Counted from the stretch's first letter, positions 44,557 to 54,250 are shown. The stretch is 64,000 nt of DNA from Gammaproteobacteria bacterium (GCA_022823625.1 JAJEHQ010000013.1:18103-82102); one strand, 5' to 3'. Notes: generated from the letters alone by a model not told the origin. Program-made: numbers and translations.

Positions 44557-46219
44557 GTTTATTTTCTTAAGACCGTGGTGGCTACTGCTCATTCCAGTGG
44601 GTTTTGTTCTGGCATTTGCAGTCACTCGCAGACATCGCAACAGTTGGCGACGAATCTGCGACAGCGAGCTTTTTTCTGAGTTACCCCTGATTAGCGATCG
44701 TGTTTCTGAACGAGTGGTGGGGATTTCGATTGTTGTTGGGTGGCTTCTCGCGGTGATTGCGTTAGCAGGTCCTGCTTGGGACCGGGATCAGAACGCACTG
44801 TATCAGAGTGTGGACGCCATGGTTGTCGTGTTTGATCTCTCACGTTCCATGAATTCAACGGACCTCCTGCCATCTAGGCTGGAGCGAGCGCGTTACAAAG
44901 CTTTGGAAGTAATCGAGGCGCAGCAAGATAAGTCTGTGGGCCTTGTAGCGTTTGCTGGAGACGCATTCGACGTGACACCCATATCTGACGATATAGGAAC
45001 TGTGTCTCACTTACTTCACTCCCTGCAAATTCAAATGATGCCGGTGCAGGGGAGTCTGGCTAGTACTGGACTATACCGCGCACACCAGTTGCTGAATAAT
45101 TCTGGATACAGGAGGGGTGCAGTTGTACTCTTGACCGACGGGGTCGATGAGGATGCATTTTCGGCCGCCAAAAGCCTGAGAGATGATGGATTTCGATTAT
45201 CAGTAATTGCAGTAGGAACTGCGGCAGGTGCGCCCATCAGTGTTGATGATGGAGATTTTCTGAAAGATGGAGCTGGTAAATTTGTTGTGGCTCAAGTTAA
45301 CGTTGGTACTCTGGTTAAATTGGCAAATCAAGGTGGTGGCCTTTTCTCACTCGTTTCTGAACCCTTCACAGAATCAATGCTTCATACAGTTGATTTTGGA
45401 GGTGATTCAGTCGAACTGACGGCTAATGATGACTCAAGTGTCGGTTGGAATGATCGAGGCCCTTGGATACTGTTAGTCTTACTTCCATTGGTCGCACTGA
45501 TTTTCAGACGTGGATGGATTCTGTCAGTTCTCATACTTTTGCCTGTCACGTCTCAGGATGCTTATGCGTTCAAGTGGGAGGATTTATGGCTTCGGTCGGA
45601 CCAGCAAGCTGCAGCTGCTGTTCGAAAGGAAGACTTTGACAATTCCTGGCTCACTGAACATCCAGAGTGGAATGGAATAGCACTCTATCGTCAAAACAAA
45701 TTTGAAGAGGCTACTGCGGAATTTAGTAAATCCAGAGATAAAGTTGCGAATTTCAACACTGGTAACGCCAAGGCCAAAGACGGTGATTTGCAAGGTGCGA
45801 TTGAGAAATATGAGGCTGCTATTGAAATTGATCCTGACTTCGAAGAAGCTCAGTTTAATCTGGACCTCGTAAAAAAACTGCTGCAGGAGCAACAGCGGCG
45901 ACAGCGTGGTCGGCAAGATGATTCGAGAGAGAGTCAGGAAATTAATTCTCAAGATAACGAAGCATCTAGTGACCAGCTTGAACGTTCTTCGCCGAACAGT
46001 GGTCAGGGAGAAGAGGAAGAAATTGAACACAGAGACGAGCCGAGAGATGAAGAAAATCAGTTGGCATCCATGGAAGATAGCGTCGACAGAGAACAAGACC
46101 AATTAATGGAGCAGTGGCTGCAGAAAATTCAAGATGATCCCACGGGTTTGCTGCGTCGCAGGTTCTACTATGAATATCAGGAACGAGAACGCGTTGAGCG
46201 ACCCGCGGTAGCATGGTGA
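44546..46219 (+). CDS. batB: BatB-BatC fusion: VWA domain plus TPR protein
   Basis: A 557-residue protein. It has two N-terminal membrane helices (WWLLLIPVGFVLAFAVT), a VWA domain with an intact metal site (VVVFDLSRSMNSTDLLPSRLERA), a membrane helix pair around 305-335 and then a TPR unit (FNTGNAKAKDGDLQGAIEKYEAAIEIDPDF). The tail is Gln/Glu-rich and probably unstructured. BatB and the TPR protein BatC are separate in Bacteroides, so this is the fused arrangement known in many Proteobacteria. VWA plus TPR suggests a periplasmic protein-assembly role. Confidence 0.9.
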   Translation: MPFEFIFLRPWWLLLIPVGFVLAFAVTRRHRNSWRRICDSELFSELPLISDRVSERVVGISIVVGWLLAVIALAGPAWDRDQNALYQSVDAMVVVFDLSRSMNSTDLLPSRLERARYKALEVIEAQQDKSVGLVAFAGDAFDVTPISDDIGTVSHLLHSLQIQMMPVQGSLASTGLYRAHQLLNNSGYRRGAVVLLTDGVDEDAFSAAKSLRDDGFRLSVIAVGTAAGAPISVDDGDFLKDGAGKFVVAQVNVGTLVKLANQGGGLFSLVSEPFTESMLHTVDFGGDSVELTANDDSSVGWNDRGPWILLVLLPLVALIFRRGWILSVLILLPVTSQDAYAFKWEDLWLRSDQQAAAAVRKEDFDNSWLTEHPEWNGIALYRQNKFEEATAEFSKSRDKVANFNTGNAKAKDGDLQGAIEKYEAAIEIDPDFEEAQFNLDLVKKLLQEQQRRQRGRQDDSRESQEINSQDNEASSDQLERSSPNSGQGEEEEIEHRDEPRDEENQLASMEDSVDREQDQLMEQWLQKIQDDPTGLLRRRFYYEYQERERVERPAVAW

Positions 46220-46229
46220 CAAGATTCGC

Positions 46230-47978
46230 ATGAAGCGTTTGGTAAGCAAACTGGGCATTAGTTTTGCAATATTGATTGGACTTTTGCATTTAATTCCTGT
46301 GGCGAACGCAGTTGAAGTATCTGCCTTCGTTGATCGTAATCCGATTTATCTGGATGAGTCGGTTACACTCGTCCTGACAGCTGAGGACGAATCGACCAAT
46401 ATTCCTGTCCCTGACCTTGAACCACTACGGGCGGACTTTGAAATATTGAGCCAATCCACTCAAACAAATATCAATATTGTTAACAATGTACCTAATGTTG
46501 TTCAGAGCTGGGTGATTGAGATTCAACCAAAGCGGCTGGGAGTAATAGAAATACCCACCTTCATGATTGGCGGTGCACAGACTCAGCCAATTCAGTTGGA
46601 AGTGCAAAAATATGTGAGCAATGTTGCAACTGAAGGTGCTGAGATTTTCCTAGAGGTCGATGTCACATCAAACAATCCATATGTTCAATCTCAGTTGAAC
46701 CTTAGGACGCGGCTGTATTACTCGATTCCAATAGTGAATGGAACTTTGTCTGACCCACAAATTCCGTTTGCGACAGTAGAGGGTTCTGCTCAGGAGAGTC
46801 GCTACAACTCAAGACGCGCTGGGGTTGACTATCGAGTAATTGAGAGGCAGTACGCAATTTTTCCGGAACAAAGCGGTTCATTCACCATCGCACCGGTTGA
46901 ATTTGCCTGTGTGATCGAACGTATTGACCCGGTAACAAATTTGAGAAAACATTACAGAGAACGGTACAGCTCCAATCCAGTGCCACTTGAAGTCAAACCG
47001 ATTCCTCGTTCCTATTCCGGTTCGACCTGGCTGCCAGCACAGGATTTGCAACTGGCTGATTCCTGGAACGGTCGAGTTCCAGATTTTGAAGTTGGCAGAC
47101 CGGAGTCTAGAGAGATTTCAATAGATGCACTTGGCCTAAGGGCGATACAGCTACCGCTAGTGGAATTTAAGGAAAACAGCACCGCCAGAATCTATGCTGG
47201 ATCGCAGTCAGACCAAAAAACTTCACCCGGTGCTGAATGGCTCGTCTCACGTCGAACAGATGAATTTGCAATTGTGCCGAAAAGTGATTCGAATGTGGAA
47301 GTCCCAAAAGTGGAAGTCGTATGGTGGGATGTCAATCAAGATCGCGAAAAAGTTGCAGTGTTGCCTGCAATTTCAGTTTCAATGGGCCAATCTGTTTCCC
47401 AATTAATTGAAGAGAATCCTGTTAGTACCAACCTTGATGGTATTGAGACGCTGCAGATCAGTGAGGCGATTGTTCGCCAAGATCAGCCCTGGAAGCTGAT
47501 CAGTCTTGCGCTTTTGGGAATCTGGCTTGTAACTTTGCTCATGTGGTTAATGAGCGGCAGGTACAGGCGAGGTCAACTGCAGAAAATTGATTCAATCCAG
47601 ATTCAGAATGCAGAGTCTGAACGTCAGCTGCTTCGTAGGATTAAGCAGGAGTGTGAAAATGGTGATGCAGCGACAATCAGTAAAGTGTTGCTGGGTTGGG
47701 CTGAAAGCCACTGGACTGATCGGCCGCCAAGAAATCTGATCGAGTTGGGAAGATGGTTGCAAAGCGAGGAATTGATGCCACTATTGGAAGACTTGGACAG
47801 GGCGCTTTATTCGAAAGATGATGTGTTTGTCCATGGGTTAAAGCTATGGAAAGTTCTAACAAAGTCATTGCGTGTTAGGACTCGTCAGGTGAAGCAGAAG
47901 AAGCGGTTCTCGAGGTTTTGGAAGCGCGAGAGAGATTTAGAAGCACTCTGGCCGGATCAAGGTTCTACCTACTCATAA
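46230..47978 (+). CDS. batD: BatD-like membrane protein
   Basis: A 582-residue protein with an N-terminal signal peptide (LGISFAILIGLLHLIPVANA), a periplasmic BatD domain of repeated beta sandwiches (VSAFVDRNPIYLDESVTLVLTAE, IEIPTFMIGG) and a single C-terminal membrane helix (LISLALLGIWLVTLLMWLM), followed by a basic cytoplasmic tail with a coiled region. It closes the Bat operon with a 10-nt gap from the preceding gene. No terminator was seen in the 96 nt that follow. Confidence 0.9.
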   Translation: MKRLVSKLGISFAILIGLLHLIPVANAVEVSAFVDRNPIYLDESVTLVLTAEDESTNIPVPDLEPLRADFEILSQSTQTNINIVNNVPNVVQSWVIEIQPKRLGVIEIPTFMIGGAQTQPIQLEVQKYVSNVATEGAEIFLEVDVTSNNPYVQSQLNLRTRLYYSIPIVNGTLSDPQIPFATVEGSAQESRYNSRRAGVDYRVIERQYAIFPEQSGSFTIAPVEFACVIERIDPVTNLRKHYRERYSSNPVPLEVKPIPRSYSGSTWLPAQDLQLADSWNGRVPDFEVGRPESREISIDALGLRAIQLPLVEFKENSTARIYAGSQSDQKTSPGAEWLVSRRTDEFAIVPKSDSNVEVPKVEVVWWDVNQDREKVAVLPAISVSMGQSVSQLIEENPVSTNLDGIETLQISEAIVRQDQPWKLISLALLGIWLVTLLMWLMSGRYRRGQLQKIDSIQIQNAESERQLLRRIKQECENGDAATISKVLLGWAESHWTDRPPRNLIELGRWLQSEELMPLLEDLDRALYSKDDVFVHGLKLWKVLTKSLRVRTRQVKQKKRFSRFWKRERDLEALWPDQGSTYS

Positions 47979-48074
47979 ATTCTGCGATTTTACATTGCTG
48001 ATATCAGACGATTGAGGCAGTCGCAGGATTCGGGAGATGAGAGGATGCTTCAATTGAATGTGATAGTGTTTCAG

Positions 48075-48581
48075 CTATGCGGTTTTGGGATGGGTTTTCC
48101 TGATTCGAACTAACTGATAGATTGCAGCAAAAGCGAAACAGACGAAAGCTACCATTGCCCATTCAGGAATTGTTAGCCCCAAAAATGTCCAGGATATTTC
48201 TGCACATTCGCCCGTTCCACTAAAAACTATTGCAACTGCATCGAACAAGGGATTGCGGGCAAAAATTGTCGAGATCCCAGGAAAACACTCTGGAATCTTG
48301 TCCACTGGTGCATTCTGTAGCCAAATATGTCTTCCCGCACTAGCAGCCCCAATCACACAGAATGACAATTGAACAATTGAATAACTGATTCGCCCGCGCC
48401 TACCAGGGTTGTGCAGGAAACCCGCGAGGCACGTCAATCCCACTAGTACGAATGCGATTCTTTGAACCATGCACAAGGGGCATGGCTCAAGGTACATCAC
48501 GTATTCCATATAGTACGCGGTTGCTAAGAGACCCACGCAGGCAAGAAAAACAATTGCGTTGGTTGTGCGAAATTCAAGCAT
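48075..48581 (-). CDS. dsbB: Disulfide bond formation protein DsbB
   Basis: DsbB reoxidises periplasmic DsbA and passes electrons to quinone. The 168-residue inner-membrane protein has four helices, the first cysteine pair CPLC (Cys34, Cys37) and a second pair Cys99 and Cys126 in the long periplasmic loop (PECFPG and GECAEI). The frame opens one codon upstream with TTG; the ATG at 48581 is preferred. It overlaps no neighbour and lies 5 nt downstream of the DUF2075 gene, so the two may be co-transcribed. Confidence 0.95.
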   Translation of the reverse strand: MLEFRTTNAIVFLACVGLLATAYYMEYVMYLEPCPLCMVQRIAFVLVGLTCLAGFLHNPGRRGRISYSIVQLSFCVIGAASAGRHIWLQNAPVDKIPECFPGISTIFARNPLFDAVAIVFSGTGECAEISWTFLGLTIPEWAMVAFVCFAFAAIYQLVRIRKTHPKTA

Positions 48582-48586
48582 CAAAG

Positions 48587-50548
48587 CTAATCCATCAATT
48601 TACGAAAACCACTGCTGCATAAAAGTTCCCATGTTTCATCCAATTCGCGTAGTTCTGGTACGAATACGACATGGGCATCCCGACCCCGTGTAAGTAGTAC
48701 TCGGTATGCATTGGAGCGAATTTGAAGTGGATTCTTGACCTGTGCTGGGCTACGGTATTTTCGCGCTTTAGCAATGGACCATTGGCCATCTTGTAACTGA
48801 AAGTCTGTTCCCCAAGCCAATAAAACCGCGTCAAGTTCGAGCCCCTGCGCAGCGAATTCAGTAACACAAACTTCCAGATGTCTACAGGAAAGTCGGGTCG
48901 GCAGATCCTCATCATCGTTATACCAGGGTCCAACTTTAACTCGTTTCGTATCCTGAAATCCGTTGGGGACACCAAAACTCTCTAACTCCTTGTCGCGACT
49001 GGATGCAACCATTCCAAATCTGGCCTGTGGCCAATCTTTATACCTTTGTCTGAGATATTGCTTTGCAGTTTCAAGGTTTCGAGTAATTCTGAGGTCGTGT
49101 CCCTGTCGCTCTAACTCAAGTGAGGCACTATACAGTTCATCTGTATTCGGCCGATTTGCAACCAGTTTGGAGACAAATTCATGTAGATAAGATGCGAAGT
49201 GGGACCGAATGTTTTCATTCAGACTCAGGTCAGGACTTATCTGATAGCTGAGACCTTGAAAAGCGCTGGTTGTTTCTTTCGGACCATGTATGTCCCAATC
49301 TGAGCTATTGAGACTCTTATTGATTGCGTCAGCCCACAGTTTCAGCCCACCTTCTTCACCAATATGTATTTCCTGGCCATGTCCTACCAGGCCGACCACA
49401 ACCGACCAGCCTGGAACTCGCTCTGCGAAATTTACGAAGTTTTCTGGTTCGCTTACTGCTTTACCGACATCGATTTTATGAACTTCTGCGACTCTATCCC
49501 TATCGTGTGCTCTTTGTGCCTCATCAAAGATCATGACGTGTTCGTTGGGGATGAGCTGATGATTGCGAGTGTACCGTCTGACATATTCCTTAATGGGGCG
49601 AACAAATGTGCTACCTGTATCCTGCTCCGTTTTCAAAACGTATTGAAGAACTTCCACCAATGGACCATTTCCTGACAGGAATATTGCGGATGGGCCAGTG
49701 TCACGAGCGGCAACTGTATCCAGATCTGCTTCATGCACAATTCGCAATCCGACCAAAGTTTTACCAGCGCCTGGAACACCCATTAGCAAAACGAGTTTAC
49801 GTCTTTTTGAAGAAAAAGCGTCCGCAACAATGTTCCTTACCGCTACTACTGCTTGATCCGTGTCTGCAACCGATCGCCATAGCTGCGGAGGTTTTTGCCT
49901 GTTAAACAATTCGCGCGCCGCTCTGACCAACGAAGGCAGAGGTTTGTACGCTTCAGCTTTCAGAAAAAGCTGCGCATCGACAGGTTCAGATTGATGCCGA
50001 GTACCCAATGCTGCAACCAGTTCATCCAGGCGGTCTGGACTACAGACTTTCACATTGCGACTTTCTGAAACATGATTTCGTAACAGTTGAGGAACCAATA
50101 TCGGAATGACCTCTCGGTCATGACAATCCCGGTGATAACATCGAAGATCACGCGCATACGCATGCGCTTGGTCAATGTCGGCGTCAGTTGAACGAGATTT
50201 TCCCTTAAGTTCAATGACAACAATGTTGTCATGGAGTAGCAATACCGCATCCGCCCGCCGCGACTCCATGGGTAGTTCATATTCCAGCACCGCAGTAAAT
50301 TGAGAGGATCCTAGATCAACTTCAATAACCTCTCCTATTTCGCGTTGAAGATCTGGAACAGTTCTTTGCCATGAGTTAGTTTCGGATGTTGATGAGTCAG
50401 GATAGCGATCCCGCAAATGGCGCAGAATGACGGACTTGGAGGTTTCGCTAAACTGAGCGAAACTTGAATCCCAGCCGCGATGAGCTTCGTTTATGTTGTG
50501 GCGGTCGTATGACAATTTTCTGTGTTTAGAATAATCTCGTCCGATCAT
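48587..50548 (-). CDS. PD-(D/E)XK nuclease-like and DUF2075 SF1-helicase-like protein
   Basis: A 653-residue protein. Residues about 75-150 show a PD-(D/E)XK pattern: RRAD (97-100) then IELKG (112-116), with Asp100, Glu113 and Lys115 in nuclease positions. Residues about 245-650 form a P-loop domain: Walker A GVPGAGKT (257-264), Walker B MIFDEAQ (339-345) and the C-terminal SF1-like motif YRVLLTRGRDAHVVF. The layout matches DUF2075 proteins, often annotated as DNA/RNA helicases or Schlafen-like; they occur in defence islands. It is preceded by no methyltransferase or specificity gene. Whether it is a stand-alone defence gene is inferred. Confidence 0.85.
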   Translation of the reverse strand: MIGRDYSKHRKLSYDRHNINEAHRGWDSSFAQFSETSKSVILRHLRDRYPDSSTSETNSWQRTVPDLQREIGEVIEVDLGSSQFTAVLEYELPMESRRADAVLLLHDNIVVIELKGKSRSTDADIDQAHAYARDLRCYHRDCHDREVIPILVPQLLRNHVSESRNVKVCSPDRLDELVAALGTRHQSEPVDAQLFLKAEAYKPLPSLVRAARELFNRQKPPQLWRSVADTDQAVVAVRNIVADAFSSKRRKLVLLMGVPGAGKTLVGLRIVHEADLDTVAARDTGPSAIFLSGNGPLVEVLQYVLKTEQDTGSTFVRPIKEYVRRYTRNHQLIPNEHVMIFDEAQRAHDRDRVAEVHKIDVGKAVSEPENFVNFAERVPGWSVVVGLVGHGQEIHIGEEGGLKLWADAINKSLNSSDWDIHGPKETTSAFQGLSYQISPDLSLNENIRSHFASYLHEFVSKLVANRPNTDELYSASLELERQGHDLRITRNLETAKQYLRQRYKDWPQARFGMVASSRDKELESFGVPNGFQDTKRVKVGPWYNDDEDLPTRLSCRHLEVCVTEFAAQGLELDAVLLAWGTDFQLQDGQWSIAKARKYRSPAQVKNPLQIRSNAYRVLLTRGRDAHVVFVPELRELDETWELLCSSGFRKLMD

Positions 50549-50602
50549 GATTCCCTTACTTTAGAATGACTCTTCCACAATGATAGTTTTTTGTCTAAAA
50601 GA

Positions 50603-51349
50603 ATGAAGCTACTCTTAATTAATCCAAACACCAGTTCTTTTGTAACCGAGAGGGCAGTCGAAGCATCTCGATCTGTTGCTACACCGAGTACGGTGATTGA
50701 TGGTGTGACAGGCACTTTCGGTGCACCGATCATTAACTGTGAAGCCGATCTTGCAATTGGCGCCTACAGCACACTGGAACTTGCCGCTAAGTATGCCCGC
50801 GGTTATGACGCAGTGGGTCTTACTGTTTCATTTGACTGTGGACTCGCTGCTGTTCGGGAAATTCTTGATGTGCCGGTAGTGGGTTTAGCTGAAGCGTCCG
50901 TACAGAAGGCGCTTGAAATTGGTGATCGATTTGCAGTTGTATCTTTTGCAAAACGTACTCAGCCACTGTACACCGAATTGATGCAGCAATACGTAAAATC
51001 GGGTCAGTTGGTAGCGGTGAACTGTATTCGAGGATTGCCACCAGAAATTCTAAAAGATCCGATGCAACTGAAACTGCACGCTGAGCGTGCAGTGGCGGAA
51101 ACTGTTCAGCATTCAGACTGTGATTCTGTCATTTTGCTCGCGACGGCATTTGCAGGGCTCGAATCAAAACTTGCGGTGAAAATGCCTGTAATTGATTGTG
51201 CGACAGCACTAGTCGGTGTACTCGAACAGTGTGTTACTGACCCGGTATTTGGTGATAGGTTTAAAAGTTCTGTTTTTCCCGAACGAAAATCAGTACTGGG
51301 AGTTTCGCCAGAACTTGCAGGATACTACGAGAATTTTCCAGACGAATGA
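50603..51349 (+). CDS. Asp/Glu/hydantoin racemase-superfamily protein
   Basis: A 248-residue protein beginning MKLLLINPNTSSFVTERAV, the hallmark of the hydantoin/aspartate racemase family, with the two-lobed pattern GLTVSFDCGLAAVREI and SVILLATAFAGLESKL. Canonical members have Cys in both these motifs; here the first shows SFDC with Cys shifted by two positions, and the second has no Cys. So it may be a ligand-binding or non-racemising member. The TTG at 50591 is rejected in favour of the ATG at 50603. It is divergent from the DUF2075 gene (54-nt gap). Confidence 0.83.
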   Translation: MKLLLINPNTSSFVTERAVEASRSVATPSTVIDGVTGTFGAPIINCEADLAIGAYSTLELAAKYARGYDAVGLTVSFDCGLAAVREILDVPVVGLAEASVQKALEIGDRFAVVSFAKRTQPLYTELMQQYVKSGQLVAVNCIRGLPPEILKDPMQLKLHAERAVAETVQHSDCDSVILLATAFAGLESKLAVKMPVIDCATALVGVLEQCVTDPVFGDRFKSSVFPERKSVLGVSPELAGYYENFPDE

Positions 51350-51669
51350 ATCGGTAAGGCACAGACCCGAGTGCCGTTATTCAGGTGATTGTTGAAGATT
51401 GCGAACTTTGGGTTTATTCAATCAACGTTGTCAGTCAGTTGACGCGATTGAAGCATGAAGCAAGTCAAAATATTAGCAATGAATTTTCGATTCAACAAAA
51501 AGGAAATTAAAGCAAAAATTTGCATACTAAAAAATCTAATCCATTTCATTTTGCTATAATTTTCCGCCGTATTGCCCCAATCCCACTATGCGGCCAGCAT
51601 GTCGCCCTCCAATTGATTCTCGCAAGATTTGGGGCAATTTTGATTGAAAAAACAAGTAGAGGGAAAAGA
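51350..51669. other. 320-nt gap upstream of petABC
   Basis: It contains an extended -10 promoter (51552-51560) and a long leader before petA. The frame open from 51520 is only an upstream extension of petA and has no start with a ribosome site. Nothing else was recognised. Confidence 0.5.
51552..51560 (+). promoter_or_regulatory. Extended -10 promoter of petABC
   Basis: TGCTATAAT is a perfect extended -10 (TG-N-TATAAT). No clear -35 is found 17 nt upstream, which such promoters tolerate. The transcription start would be near 51567, giving a leader of about 100 nt before petA. Confidence 0.6.
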
Positions 51670-52266
51670 ATGGTTGACGAGCAAGTCGACAAAAATCGCA
51701 GAAGATTCTTGACTGGCGTGACTTCCGGTGTTGGTGCGGCTGGTGCCGTATTGGCTGCGGTGCCTTTCGTAGCCAGCATGACACCTTCTGCCAAAGCCCG
51801 TGCAGCAGGCGCACCAGTCCAAGTAGATATCAGCGGCTTGGAGCCGGGAAAACTTCTGAAATTTGAATGGCGTGGTAAACCAGTCTGGGTGGTTCGGCGA
51901 ACCCCCGAAATGCTGGAATCACTCTCTAAAGTTACTGGAGAACTTGTTGATCCCAATTCGGAAGAAGAGCAACAGCCTGCTTATGCACAGAATGAAGAGC
52001 GATCCATTAATCCAGAAGTATTGGTTCTGGTAGGACTTTGTACACACCTGGGTTGCTCACCGTTGGAAAAACTTAGTCCTGGAGAAGTTGATGCGGAATG
52101 GGAAGGCGGATTTTTCTGCCCGTGCCACGGTTCTAAATTTGATCTCGCTGGTCGGGTGTACAAGGGTGTCCCAGCACCCACGAATCTTGAAGTTCCTCCC
52201 CACAGATTTTTGTCCGAGAACCTAGTCGAAGTTGGTGTACACACTGACCCGGAAGATTTGGCGTAA
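51670..52266 (+). CDS. petA: Ubiquinol-cytochrome c reductase iron-sulfur (Rieske) subunit
   Basis: The Rieske subunit takes an electron from quinol in the cytochrome bc1 complex. The 198-residue protein starts at 51670 behind AGAGGG and has a Tat-type twin-arginine signal-anchor (NRRRFLTGVTSGVGAAGAVL). The [2Fe-2S] ligands are in CTHLGC and CPCHGS, both intact. Its stop overlaps the petB ATG (TAATG). Confidence 0.97.
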   Translation: MVDEQVDKNRRRFLTGVTSGVGAAGAVLAAVPFVASMTPSAKARAAGAPVQVDISGLEPGKLLKFEWRGKPVWVVRRTPEMLESLSKVTGELVDPNSEEEQQPAYAQNEERSINPEVLVLVGLCTHLGCSPLEKLSPGEVDAEWEGGFFCPCHGSKFDLAGRVYKGVPAPTNLEVPPHRFLSENLVEVGVHTDPEDLA

Positions 52267-53519
52267 TGAACAGAATTCTCAAATGGTTTGATGACCGTTA
52301 TCCAATTGTCTCGTTCTGGGAAGAGCACCTCTCGAAGTACTACGCACCGAAGAACTTCAATATTTGGTATTTTTTCGGTTCGCTTGCCATTGTTGTACTG
52401 GTAATTCAGATTGTTACCGGAATCTTTCTTACCATGCACTACAAACCTGATACAGAACTTGCGTTTGACTCCGTCGAACACATAATGCGGGATGTGTCAT
52501 GGGGTTGGTTGATGCGCTACCTGCATTCAACTGGCGCATCTTTGTTCTTTGTCGTTATCTACCTGCACATGTTCCGTGGCTTACTCTATGGTTCCTACAA
52601 AGGACCAAGAGAACTGCTCTGGATTGTCGGCATGGTTATCTATCTTACGTTGATGGCCGAAGCGTTTTTTGGATACCTGTTGCCTTGGGGTAACATGTCC
52701 TACTGGGGTGCCCAAGTGATTATTTCGCTGTTTGGAGCGATCCCGTTTATCGGAGAAGGTCTAGCTGAGTGGATTCGCGGCGATTTCGTTGTATCAGATG
52801 CAACCTTGACCCGATTCTTCGCATTCCATGTAATTCTGGTTCCTTTAATGTTGTGCGGTCTGGTGTTCATTCACCTGGTGGCTTTGCACAAGACCGGGTC
52901 GAATAATCCGGATGGAATTGAAATCAAAAAGGATAAGGACGAAACCGGGAAACCAAAAGATGGAATTCCTTTTCACCCCTACTACACGGTGAAAGACCTT
53001 TTTGGCGTTGGTGTTTTTCTTTTTGTATTTTTTGGAATTACATTCATTGTTCCAGAGGTTGGTGGCTGGTTTATTGAAAGGGCAAATTTTGAGCCGGCGA
53101 ATGCCCTGCAGACTCCTCCAGACATCATTCCGCTTTGGTATCTTACTCCGTACTATTCAATTTTGCGTGCGGTAACGTATCCTTTGTTTGGTGTCGATGC
53201 CAAACTATGGGGTGTGATTTCCATGGGACTTGCGATATTTCTGCTTTTTCTGTTACCGTGGCTTGACCGATCACCAGTTAAATCGATTCGTTATCGGGGC
53301 TGGATGTTTAAGACGGCACTGACGGTGTTCGTAATCGCCTTTGTGCTGCTTGGATATTTGGGAACAAAAAATCCACAGTCTATCGATCTATTTCTGTTTA
53401 CGAATGTGACTTGGGCGCAGATTTGTTACTTTCTCTACTTTGCTTTCTTTTTGTTGATGCCGATCTATTCGCGGCTTGATCCCGTGAAACCGGTGCCTGA
53501 TCGGGTGACAATGAAATGA
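52266..53519 (+). CDS. petB: Cytochrome b of the bc1 complex
   Basis: A 417-residue inner-membrane protein with eight helices. Heme-ligand histidines lie in the second helix (LMRYLHSTGASLFFVVIYLHMFRG) and the fourth (FFAFHVILVPLMLCGLVFIHLVALH). The quinol-site PEW-type motif is replaced in this class by PDIIPLWYLTPYYSILR. It overlaps petC by 4 nt. It is unsplit (no separate petD). Confidence 0.97.
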   Translation: MNRILKWFDDRYPIVSFWEEHLSKYYAPKNFNIWYFFGSLAIVVLVIQIVTGIFLTMHYKPDTELAFDSVEHIMRDVSWGWLMRYLHSTGASLFFVVIYLHMFRGLLYGSYKGPRELLWIVGMVIYLTLMAEAFFGYLLPWGNMSYWGAQVIISLFGAIPFIGEGLAEWIRGDFVVSDATLTRFFAFHVILVPLMLCGLVFIHLVALHKTGSNNPDGIEIKKDKDETGKPKDGIPFHPYYTVKDLFGVGVFLFVFFGITFIVPEVGGWFIERANFEPANALQTPPDIIPLWYLTPYYSILRAVTYPLFGVDAKLWGVISMGLAIFLLFLLPWLDRSPVKSIRYRGWMFKTALTVFVIAFVLLGYLGTKNPQSIDLFLFTNVTWAQICYFLYFAFFLLMPIYSRLDPVKPVPDRVTMK

Positions 53520-54175
53520 TGATTAGACTAGTATTTGCCATTCTACTTCTGGCAGTCGCTGGCGGTAGTTATGCTGCGGGCGGCGGTGACGAAAATTTGG
53601 ACTCAGTGCACATTAATCTGAGTGACAGAGCATCTCTGCAAAAGGGTGCCGCGACTTTCGCCAGTTATTGTCTGTCGTGCCATGGCATCAAATTCATGCG
53701 CTATAACCGCATGGCTGAAGATCTTGGCATAAGCGACGATGTGTTGCGCAGCAACTTTCTGCAGCCTTCTCAAAAACCCGGCGATGTGATGGATGTCAAT
53801 ATGTCGGAGGAAGATGCCAAGCGGTGGTTTGGTACAGCACCACCAGACCTGAGTTTGATTGCACGGTCTCGAAGCCCGGAATGGGTATATACCTTTCTGC
53901 GTAGTTTCAGAGTTGACGAAAATTCAAACACTGGCTGGGACAATGACCTGTTTGCGGATGTTGCAATGCCTCACGTACTGTACCGCGTGCAGGAAAATTC
54001 GACACGTGAAGAGTACGACAGGGTTGTGCGAGACCTGACCAACTTCCTGGTGTATGTTGCGGAACCAGCCAAGCTGGTTCGCTACAACATTGGAATTTGG
54101 GTATTGATTTTTACGGCTGTGTTTACCGTTCTCGCTTACTATCTCAAGAAGGAATATTGGAAAGACATCCATTAG
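53516..54175 (+). CDS. petC: Cytochrome c1 of the bc1 complex
   Basis: A 219-residue protein with a signal peptide (RLVFAILLLAVAGGSYA), the heme c motif CLSCH at 52-56, the axial Met in DVAMPHVLY and a C-terminal anchor helix (IGIWVLIFTAVFTVLAYYL). It carries electrons from the Rieske centre to soluble cytochromes. It closes the petABC operon; sspA starts 75 nt later. Confidence 0.96.
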   Translation: MMIRLVFAILLLAVAGGSYAAGGGDENLDSVHINLSDRASLQKGAATFASYCLSCHGIKFMRYNRMAEDLGISDDVLRSNFLQPSQKPGDVMDVNMSEEDAKRWFGTAPPDLSLIARSRSPEWVYTFLRSFRVDENSNTGWDNDLFADVAMPHVLYRVQENSTREEYDRVVRDLTNFLVYVAEPAKLVRYNIGIWVLIFTAVFTVLAYYLKKEYWKDIH

Positions 54176-54250
54176 CACTTAAAATACTCCTTTTATCTTC
54201 ACATTCTTATATCGGAAAAATAGGTAACCCCATTATTTCGAGGGTGCTAA

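Noticed and set aside
45584..46102. A 172-codon minus-strand ORF that looks hydrophobic
   Set aside because: Antisense to the Glu/Gln-rich tail of the BatB-BatC fusion; the Leu/Phe richness is a reverse-complement artefact.
54206..54235. A possible sigma-32 promoter (CTTATAT, 15 nt, CCCCATTA) before sspA
   Set aside because: The -35 match is poor and the predicted transcript would start within the sspA ribosome site, leaving almost no leader.
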